DNA of 64,000 nucleotides, taken from assembly GCF_003438995.1 (NCBI RefSeq), contig NZ_QSUN01000007.1, forward strand, positions 1 to 64,000, given 5' to 3'. The notes beneath the pieces are model-generated. The model made no database searches and was not told where the DNA came from. It was given only the letters and a program-made list of their open reading frames with translations. The stretch's first letter is position 1. Each line of letters begins with the position of its first letter. Below are positions 27,601 through 35,490 of the stretch, piece by piece. Source of the DNA: Bacteroides sp. OM05-12. Its GTDB lineage: Bacteria > Bacteroidota > Bacteroidia > Bacteroidales > Bacteroidaceae. Position numbers and translations under genes: made by a program.

Positions 27601-28730
27601 ACAACAATTTGGTAATTACAATCAGCGACACGGGAATCGGTATTCCAAAAGAAAAACAAGGAAAGATATTTGAGCGTTTCTATCAGGTGAACAGTGATCA
27701 TTCGGGTAGTGGCATCGGTCTGTCTTTGATACTAAGATTAATAGAACTTCACCATGGAAAAATAACCTTAGACAGTGAGGTTAATAAAGGCAGTACATTT
27801 AAGGTTTACATTCCACAAGACGAATCCTTGTATAAACCGGAAGAGATAAAGACTGCGGAAGAGGAAAACGAGAAAGAAGTTGCCCAACATTCTATCAACA
27901 CCAAAGAAACATTCTATCTGGAAACGGAAATGGCACAAGAGATTCAGGAAGAAGGCAATGAAAAGAAAAAAGGGAAAATATTGATTGTCGAAGATAATCA
28001 GGAAATATCTCAATACTTATCCGACGGTTTGGCTTCTTTATATACTGTCATACGTGCGGAAAACGGTGAAGAAGGATTAGAGGCCTTGAAGAACAATGAA
28101 GATATAGATGTTATCATAACCGACGTGATGATGCCTGTAATGGACGGTATAAAAATGTGTAAACAAATAAAGCAGAACATACGGACTTGCCATATCCCGG
28201 TTATTATATTATCCGCAAAAATCGACATAAAAGATCAGTTGGAGGGCTTACAGGTAGGTGCTGACGACTATATACCCAAGCCATTCGCCCTTTCCGTTCT
28301 GACAGCTAAAATACAAAATATGATCCGTACGCGCAGGCGTATCTTTGAGCATTATTCCAAAAACCTGGAAGTAGAACCGGAAAAGATCACATTCAACGCA
28401 ATGGACGAGGAATTACTAAAACGTGCCGTAGCCATCGTTGAAAAGAACATGGATAATATTGAATTCTCTACGGACGAGTTCGCCCGTGAGATGAATATGA
28501 GCCGTTCTAATTTACACTTAAAACTGAAAGCCATTACCGGAGAATCGACCATTGATTTTATCCGTAAGATAAGATTCAACGAGGCTTGCAAACTGTTAAA
28601 AGACGGGCGCTATACAGTATCGGAAGTAAGTACTATGGTAGGCTTCAACACCCCATCCTATTTCGCAACCAGTTTCAAGAAATATTTCGGCTGTTTACCT
28701 ACTGAATATATTAAAAGTAGACGCGGGTGA
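24657..28730 (+). CDS. Hybrid two-component system regulator (HTCS) of the glycosaminoglycan locus
   Basis: About 1357 residues from ATG 24657 (24666 is equally possible). One polypeptide carries: signal segment (TLYFILISLFAVNTSLLA); two seven-blade periplasmic propellers with repeated 'WIGT..GL..Y' blades (~35-680); a Y_Y_Y domain (YKLEGYDKEWYY...SNLPHGTYIFKVKAANSDG); one membrane helix (AILLFIVAGAGLVIFIF); HisKA with FFINISHELRTPLTLIL; HATPase (NNLLSNAFKFT, DTGIGIP, GSGIGLSL); receiver with VITDVMMPVMDG; and a C-terminal AraC-type HTH (MSRSNLHLKLKAITGEST, FNTPSYFATSFKKYFG). Such proteins sense an unsaturated disaccharide in the periplasm and activate the linked sus-type genes. It lies between the two halves of the locus and is divergent from the PL8 gene. 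Confidence 0.96.
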   Translation: MCRMNRTLTLYFILISLFAVNTSLLAVETEPINFSRITINEGLSQSTVFSIAQDKQGNMWFATYDGVNKYDGYMFTVYRNESDNPNSIANEIARIIKKDSKDRIWIGTREGLSFYDDEKDKFSNFSYEINGNKLQVNAIEEIGKDLLFIGTDKGILCFDTKDMKFVDMPVNNELKTLIAVCMLKVNDLLYIGTENGLYQYHLNDNKLTFVSDELKRKRIQAVLFQSESRLWIGTEGGGLYLFNPKTNTIKNYQHDPNNPKSISSNYIRSLALDAQNKLWVGTFNNLNIYWESTDSFYKYSYDPMDNRSLSQNSIRSLFLDSQGGMWLGTYFGGLNYYHPLKNRFKHLKQIPYHNSLNDNVVSCIVEDKDKNIWIGTNDRGLNLYNPNTKVFTHYMLQEGSPSSIASNNIKAVYIDEKNDLVYIGTHTGGLSVLHRKSKQVNHYTPKSCNLTDENVYAILPGDNNTLLLGTLNGLVLFDPQKKEFHPIPTDNQGNKIKNNRITVLFKDSQKRLWIGGENGLSTYKTNGTVLEKQNIIDNDSILSTAFVNCIMEKRPGEYWVGTRHGLYQVNETKKEIKNFTTKDGLPNNVIYGILEDSFGRLWMSTNKGLACYSPSTGNFRNFTETDGLQSNQFNNYSYCKTSNGDMMFGGINGITIFRPELLMDNPYTPPVVITDLKLFNKSVHPDDETGILDKEISITPSITLKASQSAFSLEFVVSNYISGQHNTFAYKLEGYDKEWYYVTDQRTVSYSNLPHGTYIFKVKAANSDGKWNDTTTELEVVILPVWYKTWWAILLFIVAGAGLVIFIFRYFWMQKSMEAEIKMERMEKDKQEEINQMKMRFFINISHELRTPLTLILAPLQELLYRVSDKWTRGQLQHIQRNANRLLHLVNQLMDYRRAELGVFELKVAKGNINKLIDENFMFYDKLARRKNIDYSFNSEIGEKEFLFDANYLELIVNNLLSNAFKFTDEGGSITVGLKEEDNNLVITISDTGIGIPKEKQGKIFERFYQVNSDHSGSGIGLSLILRLIELHHGKITLDSEVNKGSTFKVYIPQDESLYKPEEIKTAEEENEKEVAQHSINTKETFYLETEMAQEIQEEGNEKKKGKILIVEDNQEISQYLSDGLASLYTVIRAENGEEGLEALKNNEDIDVIITDVMMPVMDGIKMCKQIKQNIRTCHIPVIILSAKIDIKDQLEGLQVGADDYIPKPFALSVLTAKIQNMIRTRRRIFEHYSKNLEVEPEKITFNAMDEELLKRAVAIVEKNMDNIEFSTDEFAREMNMSRSNLHLKLKAITGESTIDFIRKIRFNEACKLLKDGRYTVSEVSTMVGFNTPSYFATSFKKYFGCLPTEYIKSRRG

Positions 28731-28803
28731 CAATATTAATAGGAAATTCAACAAAATTAATAGCATTTATACCCGCATTCTATTCCTTTCAACATTCCTA
28801 AAT

Positions 28804-28869
28804 AATTAAGAGTTAGCGACTGTTTATATTTGCATTATTGAAATTATAAACAATAGCTAACTCTTAATT
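28804..28869. promoter_or_regulatory. Nested 66-bp dyad over the GH88-operon promoter
   Basis: Outer arms AATTAAGAGTTAGC (28804-28817) / GCTAACTCTTAATT (28856-28869), 14 bp perfect; after 3 nt on both sides, inner arms TGTTTATA (28821-28828) / TATAAACA (28845-28852); central gap 16 nt. The -7 box TATATTTG is at 28825-28832, inside the dyad, so transcription would start near the centre. It fits an operator for a dimeric regulator such as the HTCS; a short invertible promoter is a less likely reading. Confidence 0.7.
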
Positions 28870-28877
28870 TAATAAGT

Positions 28878-30161
28878 ATGAAGAAGAATCTTATTCTTTG
28901 CGCATCACTTGCGTTACTTACGTTTGCCGCGTGCAAACAAACACCTAAAGAAGATTACGGCTGGTTGAAAAAAGGAATCGACGCCGCATCTTATCAAATG
29001 AAATTCACAACGGAAGAGATCGCGGATTCCGGCAAGTTACCACGTTCTATCTGGACAGGATATGACATGGATTTCCTTTGCAGGCAGTTGGATAAAGACC
29101 CGGCAATGTTCAAAGATTCTCTACGTATCATCCCAACCCAGAAAATAGGACAAAGACGCTTTTGTAGTAGTATTCATGACTGGACAAGCGGATTCTTCCC
29201 CGGTAGTCTATGGTATACATATGAACTGACAGGAGATAGTTATTACAAAGATCAAGCTATAAAATATACCAATATGCTAAATCCGGTCAAAAACTATAAA
29301 GGAACACATGATCTCGGATTTATGATGTATTGCAGCTACGGCAACGCAGAACGCCTTGCCCCGAACGATACGGTGCCTCCCGCTTTAATTCAAACAGCGG
29401 ATAATTTAATAGGCCGTTTTAATCCGACTATCGGTTGTATACGTTCATGGGATTTCGGAACTTGGAATTTTCCAGTTATCATTGATAATATGATGAACTT
29501 AGACTTGCTGTTTTATGCAAGCCGTCAAACCGGTGATCCCAAATATAAAAACATAGCCATAACACACGCCAACACTACTTTGAAAAACCATTTTCGCCCG
29601 GATGCGTCTTCATATCACCTTGTTAGCTATAACAATGATGGCACGGTAGAACGTAAACAAACACATCAAGGAAAAAACGACGATTCTTCATGGGCACGCG
29701 GACAAGCATGGGCAATTTACGGATATACCTCTTGCTATCGTGAGACGAAAGATACAACTTACTTGAATTTCGCAGAAAGAGTGGCTGACCTAATCATGAC
29801 CCGTGTTAAAACAGACGACCTGATTCCTTTGTGGGACTACGATGCGCCTGATTCTCCGGAGACACCCCGTGACGCATCAGCTGCCGCCATAGTAGCTTCT
29901 GCAATGTTGGAGATGAGCACAATGGCAGCTGACGGGCAAAAATATTTCGATTACGCAGAGAAAATATTGAAAAGCCTTTCAAGTGACACTTATTTGGCAA
30001 AAGACGGAGAAAATCAAGGATTCATCCTGATGCATTCTACCGGTTCGCTACCTAACGGCTCTGAAATCGATACTCCATTAAATTATGCAGACTATTATTA
30101 TTTGGAAGCATTAAAAAGATACATGGATTTAAAAGGAATTAGCTATAAAGACTTAAAATAA
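28878..30161 (+). CDS. GH88 unsaturated glucuronyl hydrolase
   Basis: 427-residue lipoprotein (lipobox TFAAC, Cys19) of the (alpha/alpha)6-barrel family GH88. It hydrates the 4,5-unsaturated uronic acid left by the lyases and so releases the amino sugar. Key acids: Asp145 in KGTHDLGFMMYCSYGNA and Asp203 in PVIIDNMMNLDLLFYA; further landmarks are RRFCSSIHDWTSGFFPGSLWY, SSWARGQAWAIYGY and ETPRDASAAAIVASAMLEM. First gene of the long cluster, 6 bp before PL12, and directly behind the dyad promoter. By order it corresponds to the GH88 beside PL12 in the B. thetaiotaomicron heparin locus. Confidence 0.95.
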   Translation: MKKNLILCASLALLTFAACKQTPKEDYGWLKKGIDAASYQMKFTTEEIADSGKLPRSIWTGYDMDFLCRQLDKDPAMFKDSLRIIPTQKIGQRRFCSSIHDWTSGFFPGSLWYTYELTGDSYYKDQAIKYTNMLNPVKNYKGTHDLGFMMYCSYGNAERLAPNDTVPPALIQTADNLIGRFNPTIGCIRSWDFGTWNFPVIIDNMMNLDLLFYASRQTGDPKYKNIAITHANTTLKNHFRPDASSYHLVSYNNDGTVERKQTHQGKNDDSSWARGQAWAIYGYTSCYRETKDTTYLNFAERVADLIMTRVKTDDLIPLWDYDAPDSPETPRDASAAAIVASAMLEMSTMAADGQKYFDYAEKILKSLSSDTYLAKDGENQGFILMHSTGSLPNGSEIDTPLNYADYYYLEALKRYMDLKGISYKDLK

Positions 30162-30167
30162 CCAACG

Positions 30168-32171
30168 ATGAAAACACTTAAATATCTATTTTTGCTTGCA
30201 GTCATTCTTTTCGCAGGTAAAGCTAACGCACAAGAATTAAGAACAGAGGTTTTCCCCTTACTTAATCTTGATTATCCCGGACTAGAGAAAGTTAAAGCTT
30301 TGCATGAAGAAGGAAAAGATGCAGATGCGGCAAAAGCGTTACTCACTTATTATCGTCACCGTACTAATGTACACCACCCTGATATTACGGACTTGAGTAA
30401 AGTAAAAATCAGCAAACAAGAGCAGAAGTGGGCAGATGATGCATTAGAACATACATTCTTTGTACACAAAGGATATCAACCATCGTTCAATTACGGAAAA
30501 GATATTAACTGGCAATACTGGCCGGTTAAAGACAATGAACTGCGTTGGCAGCTCCATCGTCATAAATGGTTTACTCCAATGGGGAAAGCATATCGCGTAT
30601 CCGGTGATGAGAAATATGCCAAAGAATGGGTATATCAATACATGGACTGGATCAAAAAAAATCCGTTGGTGAAGGTTAAAAAAGATGAGTATGAACTAGT
30701 CAGCGATGGAGAAATTAAAGGCGCGGCAGAAAATGTTCGCTTTGCATGGCGTCCATTAGAAGTAAGTAACCGCCTGCAAGACCAAACAGGGCAGTTCCTC
30801 TATTTTGTAGATTCTCCTAATTTCACACCTGAATTCCTGACCGAATTCCTGGTAAATTACCATAAACATGCTGTTCATATCCTGAGTAACTATTCAGATC
30901 AAGGGAATCATCTCTTGTTCGAAGCACAACGTATGCTTTATGCCGGAGCATTCTTTCCGGAATTCAAAGATGCTATGTCATGGAGAAAAAGTGGGATTGA
31001 TATTCTAAATAGAGAAATAGACGTACAGGTTTATGATGACGGAGGCCAGTTTGAACTTGATCCACACTACCACCTTGCTGCTATCAACATATTCTATAAA
31101 GCAATACAAGTTGCTGACGTAAACGGATTCAAGAACGAATTTCCTCAACATTACTTGGATATGGTAGAAAAAATGATCATGATTTACATGAATCTTTGTT
31201 TTCCTGATTATACCAATCCTTGTTTCAGCGATGCTAAGATTACAACAAAAAACGAAGTAATCAAAGACTTCAAGAAATGGTCTAAAGTATATCCTAAAAA
31301 CCCATATATCAAATACTTTGCAACAGATGGCAAGAAAGGCGAATTACCTCCGTACTTATCCAAAGCATTTAAAACTTCCGGATTCTTTATCTTCCGTAAC
31401 GCATGGACTGATCCAGCAACAGTTATGGTTGTAAAAGCCGGTCCTAAAGCTTTTTGGCATTGCCAACCGGATAATGGAACATTCGAATTATGGATGAATG
31501 GAAAGAATTTATTTCCGGATTCAGGGAGCTATGTATACGCCGGTGATGATGAAGTAATGAAGTGGAGGAACTGGTTCCGCCAGACAATGGTACACAACAC
31601 GTTAACATTAGACAACAAGAACCTGGAAACGACAAATTCCAAGACATTACTTTGGGATGGTGAAAGCAAGACGCAGATATTGGTTACAGAAAATGAAAGT
31701 TACAAAGATCTGAAGCACAGACGTTCTATTTTCTTTGTCGATAACAAATTCTTTGTAATCGTAGACGAAGCTATAGGTTCGGCTAAAGGAAATGTAGATG
31801 TTCACTTCCAATTATGTGAGGGTAAAGTAAATTTAGACTTAAAGAATAACGCTCTGACAAGTGCATTTGAAGGTAACAGTAATGTGACATTGCAATGTTT
31901 TGGTTCTAAAGAAATGACCATGAAACCTGAAGAAGGTTGGCGTTCAACAGCCTATCGTAAAAAAGTAGAACGTACAGCTGTCGCTTTCAATGTAAACAAA
32001 GACAGCGACGAGGCTGTCCGTTACATTACAGTTATTTATCCTGTAAATGATGGAAAAGCCCCGAAGATTTCTGCAGAATTCAAGAACAAGAAATTCGATG
32101 AAAACGCTCTGGAGCTCAATGTTAAAATTGACAAACAAAAATACAACCTTAACTATCTGCTAAACCGTTAA
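30168..32171 (+). CDS. hepC: Heparinase III-type heparan sulfate lyase (PL12)
   Basis: 667 residues, signal peptide ending KANAQ. N-terminal toroid with INWQYWPVKDNELRWQLHRHKWF, FAWRPLEVSNRLQ and DQGNHLLFEAQRM (Asn247), FELDPHYHLAAINIFYKA (Tyr301), then a beta-sandwich with AFWHCQPDNGTFELW (His431), RNWFRQTMVHNTLTLDN. From memory these match Pedobacter heparinase III block for block. It cuts low-sulfated heparan sulfate by beta-elimination. Sits 6 bp behind GH88 and is followed by a strong hairpin before the PL8 gene. Confidence 0.95.
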   Translation: MKTLKYLFLLAVILFAGKANAQELRTEVFPLLNLDYPGLEKVKALHEEGKDADAAKALLTYYRHRTNVHHPDITDLSKVKISKQEQKWADDALEHTFFVHKGYQPSFNYGKDINWQYWPVKDNELRWQLHRHKWFTPMGKAYRVSGDEKYAKEWVYQYMDWIKKNPLVKVKKDEYELVSDGEIKGAAENVRFAWRPLEVSNRLQDQTGQFLYFVDSPNFTPEFLTEFLVNYHKHAVHILSNYSDQGNHLLFEAQRMLYAGAFFPEFKDAMSWRKSGIDILNREIDVQVYDDGGQFELDPHYHLAAINIFYKAIQVADVNGFKNEFPQHYLDMVEKMIMIYMNLCFPDYTNPCFSDAKITTKNEVIKDFKKWSKVYPKNPYIKYFATDGKKGELPPYLSKAFKTSGFFIFRNAWTDPATVMVVKAGPKAFWHCQPDNGTFELWMNGKNLFPDSGSYVYAGDDEVMKWRNWFRQTMVHNTLTLDNKNLETTNSKTLLWDGESKTQILVTENESYKDLKHRRSIFFVDNKFFVIVDEAIGSAKGNVDVHFQLCEGKVNLDLKNNALTSAFEGNSNVTLQCFGSKEMTMKPEEGWRSTAYRKKVERTAVAFNVNKDSDEAVRYITVIYPVNDGKAPKISAEFKNKKFDENALELNVKIDKQKYNLNYLLNR

Positions 32172-32182
32172 AAGGTGAAGCA

Positions 32183-32215
32183 CCTTCCACAGGAAATAAG
32201 ATTTCCTGTGGAAGG
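32183..32215 (+). other. Strong intercistronic hairpin between PL12 and PL8
   Basis: Perfect 15-bp stem CCTTCCACAGGAAAT / ATTTCCTGTGGAAGG with a 3-nt loop, 11 bp after the PL12 stop. No T-tract follows on the plus strand, which suggests mRNA 3'-end protection or processing rather than termination. Confidence 0.75.
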
Positions 32216-32248
32216 ATATTACAATTAAAATATCATATTCCTGAAACT

Positions 32249-35200
32249 ATGAGAAGGCACATTCTAAATATAGTTCTATTTGCATTATTAGCACTTCCTC
32301 TAACTACAATCAATGCAGATAGTCTTTATTCTTTTGAAGGTAATATACCTACAGGCTGGAACGCATCCAAAGGTATACTTAGTATTAGTCAGGAAAAAGC
32401 AAAATTAGGAAAATCATCGCTATGCTGGGACTGGAATGCAGGAAGCATATTAACTGTTACAGATTCCAACATCACAAGTACATCTTCTGATAAAAAAGGA
32501 GGCATAAGACTTTGGATATATAATGACACACCGACAAACGCTTCCATTATAATAAACTTTCAAAAAACAAATAACAACAATTGCTGTAGTCTACCGATAA
32601 AATTAAACTTTGAAGGTTGGAGATGCATTTGGGCGGAATATGTCAACGATATGGGATTACCCGACACGGACAAAGGTAACATTTCTATAATGAAAATATG
32701 TGCTCCGAAGGAAGGAAGCGGAAGATTGTTCTTTGACTTCTTTGAGTTTACAAGTAATGTATCCTGGGAGAAAATGTCAGACTTCCAATATACCGTAAAC
32801 GAGAACAAAGGTATAGATAGTTATCTGGAAGTACGTAATATACCAAATCCAAGTCCAATGCCACCTACTAATGCTCAAAAAGCGGCATTTATAGAAATAG
32901 AAAAAAGATTGGATAATTGGTATTTGGGAAATGATAAATATAACAGTAATTCCATTTATAAACAACGGGATAAATCTATCACATCATACATAAGCAAAGG
33001 AATAAACAGAGAATATACAATCAACAATAACGGTACCATACGCATCAATACCGGAACGTCAAGCAAACCTGTTATCAAAGAATCAGGTCTACTCCCCTAC
33101 GACCATTATCATAATAAACAAATAGATGGTGCCACAGTAGTCAGTTCTCGTGATATTGGTGAAAACCTCATGATACAACTGGCTTATGATTATAAAAAGA
33201 ATGGTAATACTACCAGCAAAGATAAAGTTCTTGAACTCCTTAACTGGTATTATGACCAAGGATGGGCAGACGGCAGTTCACTAGGAACACTCCGTTTTGA
33301 AATGCTACGTAGTGCCGGTTATTTCCATTCAGCATTCATGCTACGAAAAGAATTGGATACTGATTTAGCAAGAAAAATATCCGATGCTGAACGCTGGTTC
33401 ACCAGATTCGGGACTACATATATTACGCCTGAGAATCCGGGAGAACTGGCCGATTATATCCGTGCACTAGCTATTCCCAAATTATTCTATGCATTAACTC
33501 TTAGTGACGAGGGAGAACGGACAACAGCTCTGATTTCATTTCAAAACTACATGAATAATGCATTGGCACATGCTCAAGGATATCTTGGCTCGCTAAAGCC
33601 AGATGGTTCGGGTTATCATCACCACGGACCATATTATAGTGCTTATTACCCCCAAGTATTATATGTTGGGTGTTTCCTATACTATATTTTGCACGATACC
33701 CCGTTTGCCTTGAACGAAGAAAGTTATCAAAATCTAAAAGAAGCCATATTGAATTTTCGGTTTCTTAGTGCAATATACAATATACCCGGAGCTACGGGAG
33801 GTCGCTTTCCACACCAAACAGAGATTTTACAGCAATTAATTCCGGCATTTGCTTACCTCGCTTTATCTAAGAATGATGCAGAAGTCATTGCAGCTGTCAA
33901 ACGCTTATGGAATCCCGAGAATGAAATTGTAAAAGATTACATCAGCAGTGCAAAGACCGATATCTGTTATTGCACTACTTATGGCGAAATAGCCGCCATA
34001 TTAGATGCGGAAGCTCTCAACGGCGAGGCTGAGAAAAATCCAACAGGCACGAAATATATGCCATACTCCGGCTTACTAATCGTACGACAACCGGAATGGG
34101 TATTTACAATAAAAGGATTCAGCAGTTACATCTGGGATTATGAAAGCTCCGGTACGGAAAATATATACGGGCGTTATCTTAGCTATGGAAATATAGAGTA
34201 CACCGATTTAATAAACGGATATCGCAGTTGTAAACTAACTGTTGATGAAACGAAGAATAACGAAACATGGGATTGGAGAAATATTCCGGGAACGACAGTC
34301 AGATATATTTCCGATGAGGATTTAGACTACAATGTTTTAAGTAAGCACCGTAATTTCTCTGATGAAACTTTTTTGGGAGGAATTGGATTTGATGATAATC
34401 ACGCCATGTTTACCAATAAAATACATGATAAAGAAATAAGTGGAACATTCCGTGCCGACAAATCCATTTTCGTATTCGGAAATGTAGTATACTGCATGGG
34501 AAGTAACATTACAGATACCAAAAATGCACCTTATTTCTGTACCACTTTATTTCAGAATAATATCCAAAATAATAGTGCTATTACTGTAAACGGACAAAGC
34601 GTAACTAAAGAAATGACGTCCGACAAAAATCCCCTCATTAAGGATAATTTTGGTAATGCATATATTGTTGACGGTAAAGTGCAATTTAAAATGAACGATA
34701 ATTATTGTACCGCATTCATTAATCACGGTACAGACATATCTACTCCACAAAGCTATAATTACACATGGTTGATTAAACCGACGGACGAACAAGTCACACA
34801 ATACAAAATTAATCAACCTATTAAAGTACTAAGGCAAGATAAAACAGCTCATGCCATTTATCATTTAGATGACAAAATATTGGCGGCTTCTATTTTCGAA
34901 AAAGATAAAGAAGTAGATATTTGTAACATACATAAAGTAAACATTCCTTTATTAGTCATGACTAAAGAATGTGACGGAACGACTGAAGTAGCTTTCAGCA
35001 ATCCCGACATGAATAGACCAAGCGCAGCTAATAATGACCAGATTGACGAAGAAATAGAAAAAGCGGAGAGTACAGTATCCGAAATCCTTATTGAGCTTAA
35101 TGGAGTTTATACAAAATCAAAAGAGGATAACAGTGAAATATCTGTCAGTAGCCAGAATGGTATTAGCACTCTTTATTACCCGACTGCTCGTGATGGTAAA

Positions 35201-35482
35201 ACCTATCGTGTAAAACTAAACAACGGCAGTACCAACAATTGCGATAAAAACATAAATAAAACAACCATTCACACATTTATATCAAATGATCAATGCAACA
35301 TACTGCTATCAGAGACAAAAGAATACGCATGGACATTAATGGATATTAGCGGAAAAACGATCCGTACCGGAAGAGAGAGTAACAAAAAAACAGTCATAAA
35401 CATTAAATCTCTGTCCAATGGCATATATTTCTTGAAGATAACGATAGATAATGAACAACAAATATTCAAATTAAATAAATAA
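32249..35482 (+). CDS. Chondroitinase ABC-type lyase (PL8) with Lyase_N and C-terminal sorting domain
   Basis: 1077 residues. Signal peptide (TTINADS); Lyase_N carbohydrate-binding jelly roll (~25-175: SLYSFEGNIPTGWNAS, LFFDFFEF); catalytic alpha-toroid (~195-620) with KPDGSGYHHHGPYYSAYY (the second His aligns with His501 of Proteus chondroitinase ABC I), ATGGRFPHQTEIL and SAKTDICYCTTYG; then the lyase 8 beta domains (WDWRNIPGTTVRY, CTTLFQNNIQ, TAHAIYHLDDK); and a sorting-domain-like tail (LMDISGKTIRT...SLSNGIYFLKITIDNEQQIFKLNK). Expected to cut chondroitin/dermatan sulfate or hyaluronan at the surface. Distinct from the NHL-type PL8 at 20183-24391. The sulfatase starts 8 bp downstream. Confidence 0.9.
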   Translation: MRRHILNIVLFALLALPLTTINADSLYSFEGNIPTGWNASKGILSISQEKAKLGKSSLCWDWNAGSILTVTDSNITSTSSDKKGGIRLWIYNDTPTNASIIINFQKTNNNNCCSLPIKLNFEGWRCIWAEYVNDMGLPDTDKGNISIMKICAPKEGSGRLFFDFFEFTSNVSWEKMSDFQYTVNENKGIDSYLEVRNIPNPSPMPPTNAQKAAFIEIEKRLDNWYLGNDKYNSNSIYKQRDKSITSYISKGINREYTINNNGTIRINTGTSSKPVIKESGLLPYDHYHNKQIDGATVVSSRDIGENLMIQLAYDYKKNGNTTSKDKVLELLNWYYDQGWADGSSLGTLRFEMLRSAGYFHSAFMLRKELDTDLARKISDAERWFTRFGTTYITPENPGELADYIRALAIPKLFYALTLSDEGERTTALISFQNYMNNALAHAQGYLGSLKPDGSGYHHHGPYYSAYYPQVLYVGCFLYYILHDTPFALNEESYQNLKEAILNFRFLSAIYNIPGATGGRFPHQTEILQQLIPAFAYLALSKNDAEVIAAVKRLWNPENEIVKDYISSAKTDICYCTTYGEIAAILDAEALNGEAEKNPTGTKYMPYSGLLIVRQPEWVFTIKGFSSYIWDYESSGTENIYGRYLSYGNIEYTDLINGYRSCKLTVDETKNNETWDWRNIPGTTVRYISDEDLDYNVLSKHRNFSDETFLGGIGFDDNHAMFTNKIHDKEISGTFRADKSIFVFGNVVYCMGSNITDTKNAPYFCTTLFQNNIQNNSAITVNGQSVTKEMTSDKNPLIKDNFGNAYIVDGKVQFKMNDNYCTAFINHGTDISTPQSYNYTWLIKPTDEQVTQYKINQPIKVLRQDKTAHAIYHLDDKILAASIFEKDKEVDICNIHKVNIPLLVMTKECDGTTEVAFSNPDMNRPSAANNDQIDEEIEKAESTVSEILIELNGVYTKSKEDNSEISVSSQNGISTLYYPTARDGKTYRVKLNNGSTNNCDKNINKTTIHTFISNDQCNILLSETKEYAWTLMDISGKTIRTGRESNKKTVINIKSLSNGIYFLKITIDNEQQIFKLNK

Positions 35483-35490
35483 GACATATC

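Noticed and set aside
28804..28869. Phase-variable invertible promoter
   Set aside because: Inverted repeats surround the -7 box, but the invertible part would be only 38 bp and there is no nearby recombinase; operator is simpler. Kept as an alternative only.
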